A DNA stretch of 64,000 nt from Lentisphaerae bacterium ADurb.Bin082 (GCA_002070945.1 MWEG01000111.1:62001-126000), one strand, 5' to 3'. Counted from the first letter of the stretch, positions 8,276-18,072 are shown. Made by a program: numbers and translations. Notes: generated by a model not told the origin, from the letters alone.

Positions 8276-11200
8276 TCACGGCACTAGTTCCAGCACGAAG
8301 GCTTCCAGGAAAACATCGCCTTGGGCTTGTTGTTCTGGGAGGAAGCCGCCGACATACAGGAACGACGCTTCCGTCAAAGTCACGCCTTTGCTGATGGTCA
8401 CTGTTTTGAAGTCTTCACCGACAATCGACTTGATTGGGAAAACTGCGTTGCCGATGATTTTTTTGGTTGCCTGGTCGTACACGCCGATGCGGCTGGTTGC
8501 CTTTTCGTCCTTGAGCGTGGCATTGCTGCGCAGCCGCGCGCCAATGCGATAGGCCGGGCGCAGGTCAAGCCCGCTCGGTGCCGACGCCTTGATGTCCCAG
8601 GCATGGTTGCCGTCCATCACTGGCAGGCTGCCGTCCCGGCGGGTGGAAGTCACATCGCGCCCTGACAGCTCCAGCCGGCCAGGATAAATCCGCCCCAGCC
8701 GGTGAAAGCCATTCAAATAGCCCTGGGTATAGATGGGATTCCAGGACAAGGACAGCCTGGCGTCGCCATGATTGCGGAAAAAGTTCGCCTGCAAGGCCAT
8801 CGTGAACTGCGGCAGCCAGCGTCGCGGCAGGGCCATCTGCCACTGCCAGGCGCCGGCCTCGGAGCGGTTGTTGATCTTCCCCTCGAACGGCACTGCGTTG
8901 GACACCCGCATGTCCTCATTGCTGTTCGGGTCACTCGTCTTGGTTAAGGTATACAGATTGCAGCGGATGCGTCCCGAGGGCGCCACGCCGACCTGGAGAA
9001 CCGAACCCAGCGTGTTGCCAGCAAAAAACATGTCAACCGTATTATTCCAAAAGGAAGCGCTTTCGCCCCCGCTGGCTCGCTGTTCGCGATAGGCAAGGTA
9101 GAGATATTCGTCGTCAAACGCCACCCGCATTTCCGTCTCTGGCGTTTTTGGGGCGTTGCCCGAGAACGACTCTCCCCACGCTGCCATCGGCATGACTGCG
9201 TTCCAGTCAACCGCTGTTGGGTCGCCGCCCGCGGAGGCGATGACAGGCGCGATCATGATTGCCGAGGGGCGCTGCGGCAGCGTCGTTGCGGCTACTTGGA
9301 TTGGCGGTGTACGACCGTCGGTCTTGACCAGCACGATGCGGTCGGTATACACCTTTGCGTCGTCGAACCGGCAGGAGACATAAAGGTCCCAGAGCTGCTC
9401 CGGTGAGGTCTTCTCCCAGCAATGGCCGATGAACGCCGTGCCGTAGGTGCCGCCCGACCCTGCCGCCGGCACCCTCACGTCGCATTCCCGGCTCAATGCG
9501 GTCCGGCCCAGGTAATACAATTGGTATCCCCTGCCAGGCTGCACTGGCACATCAAGTTGCAACGCCGGCAACTGGCCTAGTGAGTCATTAAAACGATATC
9601 GCGCAGCGCCGAGATGGGGCGCGTCAGCCGCCAAAGCGATGCCAAAGGCCGCCTGCGGGTCTGGCGGCACCCTGGTTTTGTTGCAGGCTGGCGTCACCTG
9701 CCGGATGGCACTTGGCGGGACCTCGGCAAAAGCCTTGGGCAGCGGCTTCGGCTCCTTGGTGACTGCATGAACATGATCCCCGGCCGCCAGCATCCTCTCA
9801 TATTGCCACGGCTTCTTCGAACCTGGTGCGAGGTTATGGCCGTTCGCCATCACGATCTCAATCCCAGCCAGATAGCGTGCGTAAATCTGGTCGAAATCCA
9901 GGGCATGGCCTGGCTGTTCACGCTTGATTTTCTGCGCCTGGTGCATGGTGTTGAGATCAAGGTTCATGCGCGTTGTGCGCAGATGCATCAGCGCCCGCTC
10001 GTCGTTGGCGGCCAATGCTTCCATCGCGTCAAAATCCCGCTGCCAGCGCAGCAGGTTGTCCACAGTCAGGTAATTGATGAAGCGCGGGTCTGGATTCCAG
10101 CGCAGGTAGCCATCGTCTGCCGCCATCAGTTGTTCTAGTTCATCGAAATACGCCCGCATCGGCTTGGCGACCGGGCCATAGATGGCTGTGAAGTACTCGT
10201 CTATCATCGTTTCGATATCCAAGGTGACGTCATTGGCAAGCATGGTGCGCAGATACAGCTGCAAGCTGACAAAGCCCATGTTTTCCAAGGGGTAGGCCTC
10301 GTCGTTGAACACATAGCGAATGTTATGGGCGTGGCCGATGCGATAATCATGCGCGCACTTGATGATGTTGCCGAACAGCGGATAGTGAATCAGCGGCCGC
10401 GGGAACGTGCTGGGATAGTAGTACAGCCACATCCGGGAGGAAACCCGCCCCCAGTTAGCCAAGCTGTCGTAGATGACTTGGTTGCTCGGCGCGTCCCAGG
10501 CCTTGCTGAAGTCGCCGGTAATCGGCGCAAAATAGGGGACGAGATTTTCCGGCAGCCGGCCGCCCGGAAGCGCCTCAGCGGCCGGGGGCAATTCCGTCTG
10601 CTCCCGGTTGTAGGCCAGGAAGCGGATCACGATGCGCGGGAATTTCTTCTGAAAATGCGCGCTGATTGCGAGCAGGCAGTCGAACATTGCCCCGCCTGGC
10701 GACTGGTATTTTTTCTCCAGCGCCTGGCAAGGCTCGCAGTAGCAGAAACGGCCGCCTGTGTCAGCCTGGTCGACGTCGATGACCGCCGGCGTGTCCGTGG
10801 CGCGACCAGCCGCAACCAGCTTCTCCAGGTTCTCGATCAAGGTCTGCCGCAGGCCAGCGTTTGAAAAGCAATAATGCCCCAAATACGTCCGCTTGCCTTT
10901 GCTGTTCAGAGTGAAGTATTCCGGATTCGTCTCAAAATACTTCTTGTCCTTGAACAGCGGATGGGGGCCGCATCGCTGCGGCAGATTCGGGATGCCTGAG
11001 GGCACCAGCGCTGGCAGAGTATGAATATGTCCTCCCAGCGGCCGAATCGGTACCAAGGTATTGTTGTTGTGAGTTCGTTGTCGACGGAAAAAGTCGGCGC
11101 TGGTCGGGCAGCCTGTCCTATCCCAGGAGTACTGCTTCATGTCCCGGATCAGGTATGACGGCGTCATGCGGCGATTGCATGACGCCAAGGCCAGCCGGTC

Positions 11201-11659
11201 GTATTTTGGAATCCGGCTGTCTCCCCAGGGATGAAACCAGCGGCAATGCAGCTGGTCCTCCAGGAATTGATACACGGCAAAGACTGTCCCGCAGGCGCCA
11301 CCGCCATAGATGAGGATGTCGTCGCCGACGGTGCGGTAGACCCGTTCTTCATCGGCGAGTTCTTCGAGTTCTCCGGCTACGGCCCGCATCGGCTCGGAAT
11401 AGCCCACAAAAATCCTTTTTGGATGCTGCCCAGCCTGCGTCGGCTCGACGATTGGGAAGTCTGCACCGGTCGCTTGGCGCAGCAGGGTCGCCAAGTCAGC
11501 CACCGTCGTCTCTTCCGCTGGCGATGGCGTTGTCGGCTTGACGATGACATACGCAGTCTGGCCATTTTCAGCCAGAATCGGCTCGGCTGCCGCTGACAGC
11601 GCCGTTGACAGACAGCACAGCGACAATGCCAGCCAATTTGAACTCGGATGCAACCTCAT
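8276..11659 (-). CDS. Exported DUF4838-type protein with CBM9-like C-terminus
   Basis: 1127 residues. MRLHPSSNWLALSLCCLS is a signal peptide, preceded by a strong GGAGG site. Residues about 30-140 resemble the GH20b/GH67-type N-terminal alpha/beta domain (VADLATLLRQATG, RIFVGYSE). The centre (about 180-480) resembles DUF4838, including a Cys-rich FCYCEPCQ segment. After a linker, residues about 800-1000 resemble a CBM9-like sandwich (MRVAFDDEYLYLAYREQ). DUF4838 proteins are abundant in Lentisphaerota and are thought to act on glycans; catalysis is unproven. A second, lipoprotein version occurs at 44630-47215. Likely monocistronic. Confidence 0.78.
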   Translation of the reverse strand: MRLHPSSNWLALSLCCLSTALSAAAEPILAENGQTAYVIVKPTTPSPAEETTVADLATLLRQATGADFPIVEPTQAGQHPKRIFVGYSEPMRAVAGELEELADEERVYRTVGDDILIYGGGACGTVFAVYQFLEDQLHCRWFHPWGDSRIPKYDRLALASCNRRMTPSYLIRDMKQYSWDRTGCPTSADFFRRQRTHNNNTLVPIRPLGGHIHTLPALVPSGIPNLPQRCGPHPLFKDKKYFETNPEYFTLNSKGKRTYLGHYCFSNAGLRQTLIENLEKLVAAGRATDTPAVIDVDQADTGGRFCYCEPCQALEKKYQSPGGAMFDCLLAISAHFQKKFPRIVIRFLAYNREQTELPPAAEALPGGRLPENLVPYFAPITGDFSKAWDAPSNQVIYDSLANWGRVSSRMWLYYYPSTFPRPLIHYPLFGNIIKCAHDYRIGHAHNIRYVFNDEAYPLENMGFVSLQLYLRTMLANDVTLDIETMIDEYFTAIYGPVAKPMRAYFDELEQLMAADDGYLRWNPDPRFINYLTVDNLLRWQRDFDAMEALAANDERALMHLRTTRMNLDLNTMHQAQKIKREQPGHALDFDQIYARYLAGIEIVMANGHNLAPGSKKPWQYERMLAAGDHVHAVTKEPKPLPKAFAEVPPSAIRQVTPACNKTRVPPDPQAAFGIALAADAPHLGAARYRFNDSLGQLPALQLDVPVQPGRGYQLYYLGRTALSRECDVRVPAAGSGGTYGTAFIGHCWEKTSPEQLWDLYVSCRFDDAKVYTDRIVLVKTDGRTPPIQVAATTLPQRPSAIMIAPVIASAGGDPTAVDWNAVMPMAAWGESFSGNAPKTPETEMRVAFDDEYLYLAYREQRASGGESASFWNNTVDMFFAGNTLGSVLQVGVAPSGRIRCNLYTLTKTSDPNSNEDMRVSNAVPFEGKINNRSEAGAWQWQMALPRRWLPQFTMALQANFFRNHGDARLSLSWNPIYTQGYLNGFHRLGRIYPGRLELSGRDVTSTRRDGSLPVMDGNHAWDIKASAPSGLDLRPAYRIGARLRSNATLKDEKATSRIGVYDQATKKIIGNAVFPIKSIVGEDFKTVTISKGVTLTEASFLYVGGFLPEQQAQGDVFLEAFVLELVP

Positions 11660-11803
11660 CTGTCTACCTCCTTGTCCTGACTATGTGAAAACCTCATCCC
11701 ACGGCGACAGTCGCGAGAGGAATGGTGCCTAGCCGGCCTGAATGCGTTCTGCCTCATTTGCGTCAGGCCGTCCTGGCCAGCCAGTCGGTCGTGTGGCTAA
11801 CGG

Positions 11804-12841
11804 CTACCCGTCTATTTTGAACGCCAGCAGGTCAGCGACCCGGTCGCCGCTTCCCAGGGCGCCGGGGAGCTTGCCTGCCAAAACGCCGCCGGAGCGTTCC
11901 ACTAGGCTGATTTTCTCCTGATCAGTCGGTGCAGCAAAGAAGAACATCGACATATTCATTTTGGCTTTGAAGGCCGAAGCGGTCGCCTGGATAAGCTCAG
12001 GGGCGGCGTCAATATAATCACCATGCACCGTGAAATCAAGAATTCCGTGGTCCTGGAGCCGGAGCGCATGGGCATAGCCGACCATCGTCCCAGCGGCATT
12101 TTCCGCCACCCATTGCACGCCATTGCCCTGGAGGACTTCTTGCAGGGCAATGCGGTAATCCGGCGTCTGTGCGGCAGGCCCCCGGCGCACATGCCGACCG
12201 CCCTGATAGATGCTTGGAGCGTAAAACAGGAATTTATCGCAATCGAATTGGTCGCCCGGATGGCCTGGCCGCAGAAGTGCAATGCCCTTGCCGGCAAAGG
12301 CCTGCTCGGCCGCTGCCAGGAAATTGGGCGCCTCGTCGGTCTTCATCAAGCAAAGCGGCCCTTTTTCGCCGCCATAGATCAGCCTGAAGCCGACTTTGCA
12401 GTAACTGGCTACCGCGTAGGGGTTTCCACTTGAGCAGCACAGCATCTTAGCCGGGCTGGCGGCAAAGTCTTCCACGCAAGGCAGCAGCAACTCGGTCATC
12501 AGGCCGCGGCGCCGGTATGCCGGCATCGTATAGACATTGCCGAAGTTGCCGCGGCCGCTGCGCTTGGAATAGCCGAACCACAGGCTGGCGGCATACACGT
12601 CATCGACCTGGGCGCAATAGAAGTTGTCCTCGGTGTAATCAGCGTAATGGCCGTCGAGACGTTCGCGGTAATCCAGGCGCCAATAGGCGTGCTGGATGAA
12701 ATTCCTCCGGTGGTCATCGCACTTGAAGGCTTCCATCAAATAGCGCCACATAGCCAGCGGATATTCTCCTGGCGGCCTGAAGCGCGTCACCCGCAACCAG
12801 CTGCCATCCGCCATCCGAGCCTCCTTCAATACTGTCAACAT
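11804..12841 (-). CDS. GNAT family N-acetyltransferase
   Basis: 345 residues. The first half has the GNAT acetyl-CoA loop: VYTMPAYRRRG followed by a helix (about residues 103-125), preceded by strands typical of the fold. The second half repeats a weaker GNAT-like pattern (VQWVAENAAGTMVGYAHALR), so this may be a tandem two-domain GNAT, as in enhanced-intracellular-survival-type proteins. The substrate is unknown. Two in-frame starts are each preceded by a near-perfect site: AGGAGG before 12841 and AAGGAGG before 12814. I give the longer form; both could be used. Confidence 0.82.
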   Translation of the reverse strand: MLTVLKEARMADGSWLRVTRFRPPGEYPLAMWRYLMEAFKCDDHRRNFIQHAYWRLDYRERLDGHYADYTEDNFYCAQVDDVYAASLWFGYSKRSGRGNFGNVYTMPAYRRRGLMTELLLPCVEDFAASPAKMLCCSSGNPYAVASYCKVGFRLIYGGEKGPLCLMKTDEAPNFLAAAEQAFAGKGIALLRPGHPGDQFDCDKFLFYAPSIYQGGRHVRRGPAAQTPDYRIALQEVLQGNGVQWVAENAAGTMVGYAHALRLQDHGILDFTVHGDYIDAAPELIQATASAFKAKMNMSMFFFAAPTDQEKISLVERSGGVLAGKLPGALGSGDRVADLLAFKIDG

Positions 12842-12893
12842 AACCGCCTCCTAGTTGCCTGCCCTGCTCTAGTCTGTTGTTGGTGCCTTCGCT

Positions 12894-12930
12894 CCACCGT
12901 CCACTACCGTCCATTGTCCACTGTCCACTA
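12894..12930. repeat. GTCCACT-type short tandem repeat
   Basis: Degenerate tandem copies of a roughly 7-base unit, CCGTCCA/TGTCCAC, in the gap between the GNAT gene and tRNA-Thr. The complementary GTGGAC unit recurs at 47339-47373. Confidence 0.7.
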
Positions 12931-13031
12931 AAGCGCCTTACCCTGGGCGCCTGACGCCGCAACTTGTCGGAACTCCAAAGTATCAATGAGTGACCGATTA
13001 CTGCGCCCTGCTCATTCTCAGCTATCCTGAG

Positions 13032-13059
13032 TTGTATTTTGAGGTTGGCGGTTTATATT
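13032..13059 (+). promoter_or_regulatory. Candidate promoter of tRNA-Thr
   Basis: TTGTAT at 13032 and TATATT at 13054, spacing 16, about 45 bases before the mature 5' end of the tRNA. Judged by eye. Confidence 0.4.
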
Positions 13060-13105
13060 ATGCAATTAGCTTTTTTTGCCTGCGCCGTCCAGTTTATTCT
13101 ATATT

Positions 13106-13181
13106 GCCAGCGTAGCTCAGTTGGTAGAGCACTTGACTTGTAATCATGAGGTCACCGGTTCGATTCCGGTCGCTGGCTCCA
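13106..13181 (+). tRNA. tRNA-Thr (anticodon UGU)
   Basis: 76 bases with CCA encoded. The seven-base acceptor stem GCCAGCG/CGCTGGC is perfect. The D-arm contains AGCTCAGTTGGTAGAGC and the T-arm CCGGTTCGATTCCGG. The anticodon loop CTTGTAA gives UGU, which reads ACA threonine codons. One U-U mismatch is present in the anticodon stem. A Rho-independent terminator starts nine bases downstream, so the tRNA is probably transcribed alone. Confidence 0.96.
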
Positions 13182-13189
13182 TTGTAACG

Positions 13190-13229
13190 CCCCGCATCGC
13201 AAGCAGTTGCGAGCGGGGTTTTATTTTTT
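13190..13229 (+). terminator. Rho-independent terminator after tRNA-Thr
   Basis: CCCCGC-A-TCGCAA pairs with TTGCGA-GCGGGG (12 bp with one bulged A, loop GCAG), then TTTTATTTTTT. Confidence 0.88.
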
Positions 13230-13334
13230 CGAAAAAACAAATTATGGTATTTTCACAGATAACTCCAGGTAGGGACTGTCTTAAAATTTGCACAATTTTA
13301 ACACAACAATAAGGATTCACCTGTTCGGTCTTGT

Positions 13335-14726
13335 TCAACGCCTGGCCAATTCCGCAGCCATGTAGGCTTGGACAACGCTTTTTTCCGGTTTTAGGGTCAC
13401 TCGCCGGACGGGCAGGTTCTTCAAGGCCTCCAACGCCGGATGCTTGGCCAGGTCCGCCCCCAGCGCCTGCGTGATTGCAGCAGAGAATTTGGCGGGATGG
13501 GCCGTGGCCAGGCAGATGGTCGGAACTTGGCTGGGGAAGGACTCGGCAACGGCGACGCCGACAGCAGTATGCGGGTCCAGGATGTATCCGTGCTGTTTAT
13601 GATAGCGCTGGATGGCATCCAAGGTCATGGCCGTATCGCCGCGGCCGGCCGCAAAGACGGGATCGCCATCATCCTGAATGGTGATTTTCCGGTCACGCGC
13701 AAAGGTCGCCATCAAGTCCCGCACCCTGGTGCTGTCTTCACCGATGCGGTAATACAGATACCGCTCAAAGTTGCTCGCCACCTGGATGTCCATGCTGGGA
13801 CTCAAAGTCGGGCTGACTGTCCCGAGGCTGTAGTCGCCGCGGTTGAAGAACCGGCTAAGGATGTCATTCTCGTTGGTCGCCAGGATCAGGCGCTCTATTG
13901 GCGCTCCCATCCGCAAGGCGATGTAACCAGCAAAAATGTCGCCAAAATTCCCGGTCGGAACAGCGACTTGCACAGCTTGCGCTCCGCTCTGCTCGCGCAC
14001 CCGGAAGGCCGCCCAGAAGTAATACACCACCTGGGCCAGCACCCGCGCCCAGTTGACGGAATTGACCGCACCGAGGTGGTACTGCCGCTTGAAGGCAAGG
14101 TCGTTGAAAATCTCCTTCAAGACGCGCTGCCCGTCGTCAAAAGTTCCCTCAACTGCGATGCAGTGGACATTGCGGTCTGGGACGGTCGTCATCTGTCTTT
14201 CCTGCAATGGGCTGACCCGGCCATCAGGAAACATGATGAAAATATCAATGCCGGCTTTGCCGCGCACGCCGTGGATAGCGGCGCTGCCGGTGTCGCCGCT
14301 GGTCGCGCCAAGAATGTTCAGCTTGCCCCCGGTCCGTCCTAAAATGTACTCGAAGAGATTGCCCAGAAATTGCAGGGCGATGTCCTTGAAAGCCAAGGTT
14401 GGGCCGTGAAACAACTCGGCGATGTAGAGATTGCCGCAAGGGACTATTGGGACGACTTCCGGAACGGTGAAGGTGGAATAACTCCGGCGCAGCAGGTCAA
14501 GAAGGACATCAGCAGGAATGGTGTCGCCGACAAAGTCCGCCATGACTGCTGCCGCCAATTCCGGATACGCCAGGCTGCGCCAAGAGTCAAGCCGCTCCCG
14601 AACATCAGGCAAAGACGCTGGCAGCAGCAAACCGCCATCGTCAGCCAAACCCATCATGACTGCGGACAAGAAGTCAACGCCCGCCACCCCGCCGCGAGTG
14701 CTGATATACGTGTTCGTTTCCGACAT
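13335..14726 (-). CDS. thrC: Threonine synthase
   Basis: 463 residues. The PLP-binding lysine is Lys114 in HGPTLAFKDIALQF, a motif highly diagnostic of threonine synthase. A glycine-rich phosphate loop follows in LGATSGDTGSAA. It converts O-phosphohomoserine to threonine and phosphate. The length and the VNSVNWARVLAQVVYYF segment match the fungal/gamma-proteobacterial-type enzyme. The start at 14726 has AAGGGA ten bases upstream; the longer frame back to 14882 is non-coding in character. It is transcribed toward tRNA-Thr. No other threonine-pathway genes are adjacent. Confidence 0.94.
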   Translation of the reverse strand: MSETNTYISTRGGVAGVDFLSAVMMGLADDGGLLLPASLPDVRERLDSWRSLAYPELAAAVMADFVGDTIPADVLLDLLRRSYSTFTVPEVVPIVPCGNLYIAELFHGPTLAFKDIALQFLGNLFEYILGRTGGKLNILGATSGDTGSAAIHGVRGKAGIDIFIMFPDGRVSPLQERQMTTVPDRNVHCIAVEGTFDDGQRVLKEIFNDLAFKRQYHLGAVNSVNWARVLAQVVYYFWAAFRVREQSGAQAVQVAVPTGNFGDIFAGYIALRMGAPIERLILATNENDILSRFFNRGDYSLGTVSPTLSPSMDIQVASNFERYLYYRIGEDSTRVRDLMATFARDRKITIQDDGDPVFAAGRGDTAMTLDAIQRYHKQHGYILDPHTAVGVAVAESFPSQVPTICLATAHPAKFSAAITQALGADLAKHPALEALKNLPVRRVTLKPEKSVVQAYMAAELARR

Positions 14727-14930
14727 GTTCAACGTCCCTTTTAGTGACCCAACGGCCGCATACAACAGCCAGGAATGAAATAAAGACAGATAAAATAGTA
14801 ATATAGTCGTCGGCGTAATGGACGGATAGCCGGACAGGCGCATTTCCAGGAAAATCCTGCTTTCAAAGCTCCTTGCAGTCACCCAGCCAGATGCTCGGCG
14901 GAAGCTGTTTTGTCGCTTATCGGCTACTGT

Positions 14931-15644
14931 TTACTTTAATGTCCGACGCACCGCTTTGCCAAGCACTTTGCGAACTTGATCTCCACCGCAGGACAACGAA
15001 AGCGGAAAACGCACCCCAAGAACCATTTCCGGTGAACACATTGCTGCGATGACTCTCTGCTCCGGGGCAAAGGCTGGAACTTCGGCGAAGCCGGTACGCT
15101 GTGCTTCTTCGAGAGCCGTAACAAAACTCTCATGGTCTTTCCAATATGGGGAGCCGTAATCTGCAAAAGGATAATGTTTCAGCAATTCTTCGCTGGCATA
15201 ATGATTGGCCAGCAGGCAAATTCCGCTGGCAGTCCCATAAATGGGCAAGGGCTGACTGGTATTCTGGATGGAATTCATGCCTTCGGATGTTAGGCGCTTC
15301 TTAATAAAAAGCTCATATCCTTCCAGCCCGCAGAGCGTTACAACACAGGCCGGCAACTCGTCAACTATCATCTGCATGGCTTCAGCAATGCGTTCCAGCT
15401 GTTCCTTCTGCTGATTGCGAATGCATAAATTGCGAAGTGCCGGGCCGATGTGATAACGTTCAAAACGGTCTTTGCAGACAAACCCCTTGAACCTCATGGT
15501 ACGCAATAAATTATGAATCGTGGTTTTACCGATTCCAGTCAATGTCGTTAATTCATTCAACCGCACTCCCTCTTCGCGTTCTGCGATCAGAGACAGGATG
15601 TCGATTGCTCTCACGAGTGACTGTACAAGCTCATTTCCTGGCAT
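14931..15644 (-). CDS. IclR-type transcriptional regulator
   Basis: 237 residues. An N-terminal winged helix-turn-helix (about 8-65, VRLNELTTLTGIGKTTIHNLL) is followed by an effector-binding domain of IclR type. IclR proteins often control uptake and breakdown of sugars or aromatic acids and commonly autoregulate. I use the start at 15644, which has AAGGAAG upstream; upstream extension would run into a palindrome-rich repeat element. That element begins about 53 bases upstream, so its end lies within the likely promoter. The nearest candidate targets are the hydrolase genes from 16333 onward. Confidence 0.85.
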   Translation of the reverse strand: MPGNELVQSLVRAIDILSLIAEREEGVRLNELTTLTGIGKTTIHNLLRTMRFKGFVCKDRFERYHIGPALRNLCIRNQQKEQLERIAEAMQMIVDELPACVVTLCGLEGYELFIKKRLTSEGMNSIQNTSQPLPIYGTASGICLLANHYASEELLKHYPFADYGSPYWKDHESFVTALEEAQRTGFAEVPAFAPEQRVIAAMCSPEMVLGVRFPLSLSCGGDQVRKVLGKAVRRTLK

Positions 15645-15696
15645 TCGATTTTGCTTCCTTTCCTTCCAAACCCGGCAAGGCAGCAGGCAAAAATTG

Positions 15697-16165
15697 GTTA
15701 ATATGCGAAATTTTGGGTAATGTGCGATATCTTGTGATAAAATGAGAGACTTGACGCAGGGGTTGTGCTGGCAGACGTCCGGTAGTGCCCTACGGGGCAC
15801 CACTTTAGGGGGCATGCCTCCCCCAGGCTGAAGCCTGGGGTTAAGCATAGTTAAGTACCTACGGCGCAAAAGAATGTGATTTTAAGCATGGTGCATCTAT
15901 CCCGGCTGGAAGCCTGTGGAAGCCCGTGTAAGACACGTGTCGAAAGCACCACCGTCTGCCTACGTCCGCAGCAGCAGAGCTGCAAAAGCCCCAACGGGGC
16001 GCGACATACCAGCCCAGGGCAAGCGAAGCCCGCCAGGGGCGAGCGACGCCCTGGGTGAGAAGGCATATAATTTTGAGCCCTGAAAGGGCGAGACAAAAAT
16101 GCCGCTGTGGCTAAAAGACAACATAAAGGCATGCAAGTATTCATCACAAAATTTCGCACATTGTC
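15697..16165. mobile_element. MITE-like element, copy A (ends and core shared with copy B)
   Basis: The left end GTTAATATGCGAAATTTTG is mirrored at the right end, where CAAAATTTCGCA (16147-16158) is the exact complement of 15704-15715. A second end-like motif lies at 15717. A core of about 97 bases (15772-15868) containing hairpins such as GTGCCCTACGGGGCAC occurs in opposite orientation at 62601-62696 in copy B. The right half (about 15890-16130) holds further palindromes, such as GCCCCAACGGGGC and AGCCCTGAAAGGGC, that are absent from copy B. No transposase is encoded, and I found no flanking duplication. Short open frames inside it are not genes. Confidence 0.65.
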
Positions 16166-16332
16166 CCCAAAATAGGCTGTGGACGGCTACCACCCTAGGC
16201 CCTTTCGTGTTTTTCGTGGTTAAAAATTAAAGTAAAGTAAACATGTTACGCTTGACCGTGCCTCCTTGCTTTTTTGGTTTGATGACTAACTCTTCTCTCG
16301 CTATTCCAGTCAGGTCGACTTGCCCTTCTGCA

Positions 16333-18072
16333 TCAGGCTTGGTCATTCCAGACCAGCACCGCCCAAGTCACCACTGCCGGCAACTCTATGCTACCATGAC
16401 TTGGAACTAAACGGGTGGCTTCCCAATCTGGGGAAAGCACCAGCACTTCTGCTGGCGGTGCCGAAAACGCAATGCTGACTTGAGCCGGCGCCGACTGGTT
16501 GTCATAATTCAAGCAATGCAAAACACGGCGCTGGTCAGCAGTCCGCCGCGCCTCCACGAACACTGTCTCCGGCGCCGAGACCGTCACCTCGCGCTGGCCG
16601 AGGGCAGCTATAATTCGCTCTGCCTCCTGCTCCATCTCCGGAGTCATGGCAACAGCAGCATGATCAATGCGGCTGACAGTAGTTGGCCCCAGCTGGCCAC
16701 TGATGTCAAGCACCCGTGCAGGCTCGGAAACACTGGCCTGCGGACGGCGGCTGCGGACCCTGAGTACGAGGCGCTCCGGACGCCGGCACGCCGCCGACTC
16801 GGAAAAAACCAAGTCAAAAGTCACGTGACGCCGCAACAGCAGCTCCTGGACAGCTAAAAAAGTCCCATAGCTCTGGCTGAATTCCCAGGCCGGGCTTTCC
16901 TGGTCAAGGAAAAGAGCTGCCTCGCCGTCGCCGTGAGAGTCAACAAACACATCCGCATGTTGGCGAATAAAGTCCAGATTGCGTTTCAATTCGCGGCAGA
17001 GGGGGCCTTGTGACAGCAAATCATGCAGATGACTGGGGCGAAGCAGCCAGTTACTGCCTGGAACAGCCCCAAAAGCAGCGCTCTCAGCCGTGTTCAAGGC
17101 GATTTCCGCTGCGGTCTGCGGCAGTCCGAGTCCTTCCACGTCACGCATCCAGGTGGTTGAAAATGTCCGATAGCCAATGGCCTCTGCCGTCTTGAAAAAA
17201 TTGACTTGGTGGATAAGGCGTCCGTCCCGACAGCCGGGGAAATTGCCGCTTTCCGACCAAAGCAGGCCAGCCCGGGTGCCAAGTTGTCGGAAATCAGTCC
17301 CGCGCAAGGCGGCCTGATTCAAGGTTCCGCGGATGGGGCTGGGATTCCAAATCAGCTCCACATCCGGCTTAATGGCGCGGGCAAAACGGCTGATTTCCTC
17401 CATCAGGCCTGCCAGCCGGTCGCAACGAAAACGAATCCATTGTCGCACCACCGGATCGTGATGCGGCTCATTGTCCAAGGCGTTTTCCGGGGGAATCTCG
17501 GCATTGGCGTAAGCGCGGAATTCCTTCCGACAGCGCGGACAATAGCAGGGCCGGCTGTAGAAATTGTCGAAATGGAGTCCGTCCAACCCGACGTCCTGCA
17601 AGCCGTGGCGGATGCATTTCTGCAGATACTGATGATGTTCGTCAGCATGAATGCAGGGCAGGAAGCGCTGTGGGATGCCGCACCAGAGTTGGGGTGCGCC
17701 GGTCTCGCCGAGCTGAATCCAGTCTTTCGCCTGGGGGCATTCCTGGAAAAAGGTTTCGTGCAGGATGGTGCCGTACTGCAAGTATCCGAACACCTTGATG
17801 CCATAGCGGTGGCAGATGCTGGTCAAGGCGGCTGTCCGAGCGATCTCCTCCTGTTCATAGTCCAGGCCAAAGCCTTTCACAAAATGGGTGACAGCCCAAT
17901 GGATGCCAAGTTCAGCGGCCGCCTTTACCACGTCTTCGGAATGCAGCTGCTTGTACCAGTCGCCAAGGCTTTCCGAAGTCTGCCCAGCGATGCCAGCAGC
18001 CTGCCCTTTCATGTAATGGTAGAACTGCAACGGCTCCCAGCCCCACCAAGCCCAGAACATCGGTTCATTCAT
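16333..18072 (-). CDS. TIM-barrel glycoside hydrolase-like protein
   Basis: 579 residues, no signal peptide. The first 330 residues look like a TIM barrel of the GHL/GH42-related type: successive strand patterns end in acidic residues (GLDGLHFDNFY at about 168-178), followed by a Cys-rich CYCPRCRKEF. Later parts resemble GH42-like trimerisation and C-terminal beta domains. The ATG at 18072 overlaps the stop of the upstream propeller gene (ATGA), with GGAG upstream, indicating translational coupling. The partner is also cytoplasmic, so the pair may process an imported oligosaccharide. No family can be assigned firmly; substrate unknown. Confidence 0.7.
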   Translation of the reverse strand: MNEPMFWAWWGWEPLQFYHYMKGQAAGIAGQTSESLGDWYKQLHSEDVVKAAAELGIHWAVTHFVKGFGLDYEQEEIARTAALTSICHRYGIKVFGYLQYGTILHETFFQECPQAKDWIQLGETGAPQLWCGIPQRFLPCIHADEHHQYLQKCIRHGLQDVGLDGLHFDNFYSRPCYCPRCRKEFRAYANAEIPPENALDNEPHHDPVVRQWIRFRCDRLAGLMEEISRFARAIKPDVELIWNPSPIRGTLNQAALRGTDFRQLGTRAGLLWSESGNFPGCRDGRLIHQVNFFKTAEAIGYRTFSTTWMRDVEGLGLPQTAAEIALNTAESAAFGAVPGSNWLLRPSHLHDLLSQGPLCRELKRNLDFIRQHADVFVDSHGDGEAALFLDQESPAWEFSQSYGTFLAVQELLLRRHVTFDLVFSESAACRRPERLVLRVRSRRPQASVSEPARVLDISGQLGPTTVSRIDHAAVAMTPEMEQEAERIIAALGQREVTVSAPETVFVEARRTADQRRVLHCLNYDNQSAPAQVSIAFSAPPAEVLVLSPDWEATRLVPSHGSIELPAVVTWAVLVWNDQA

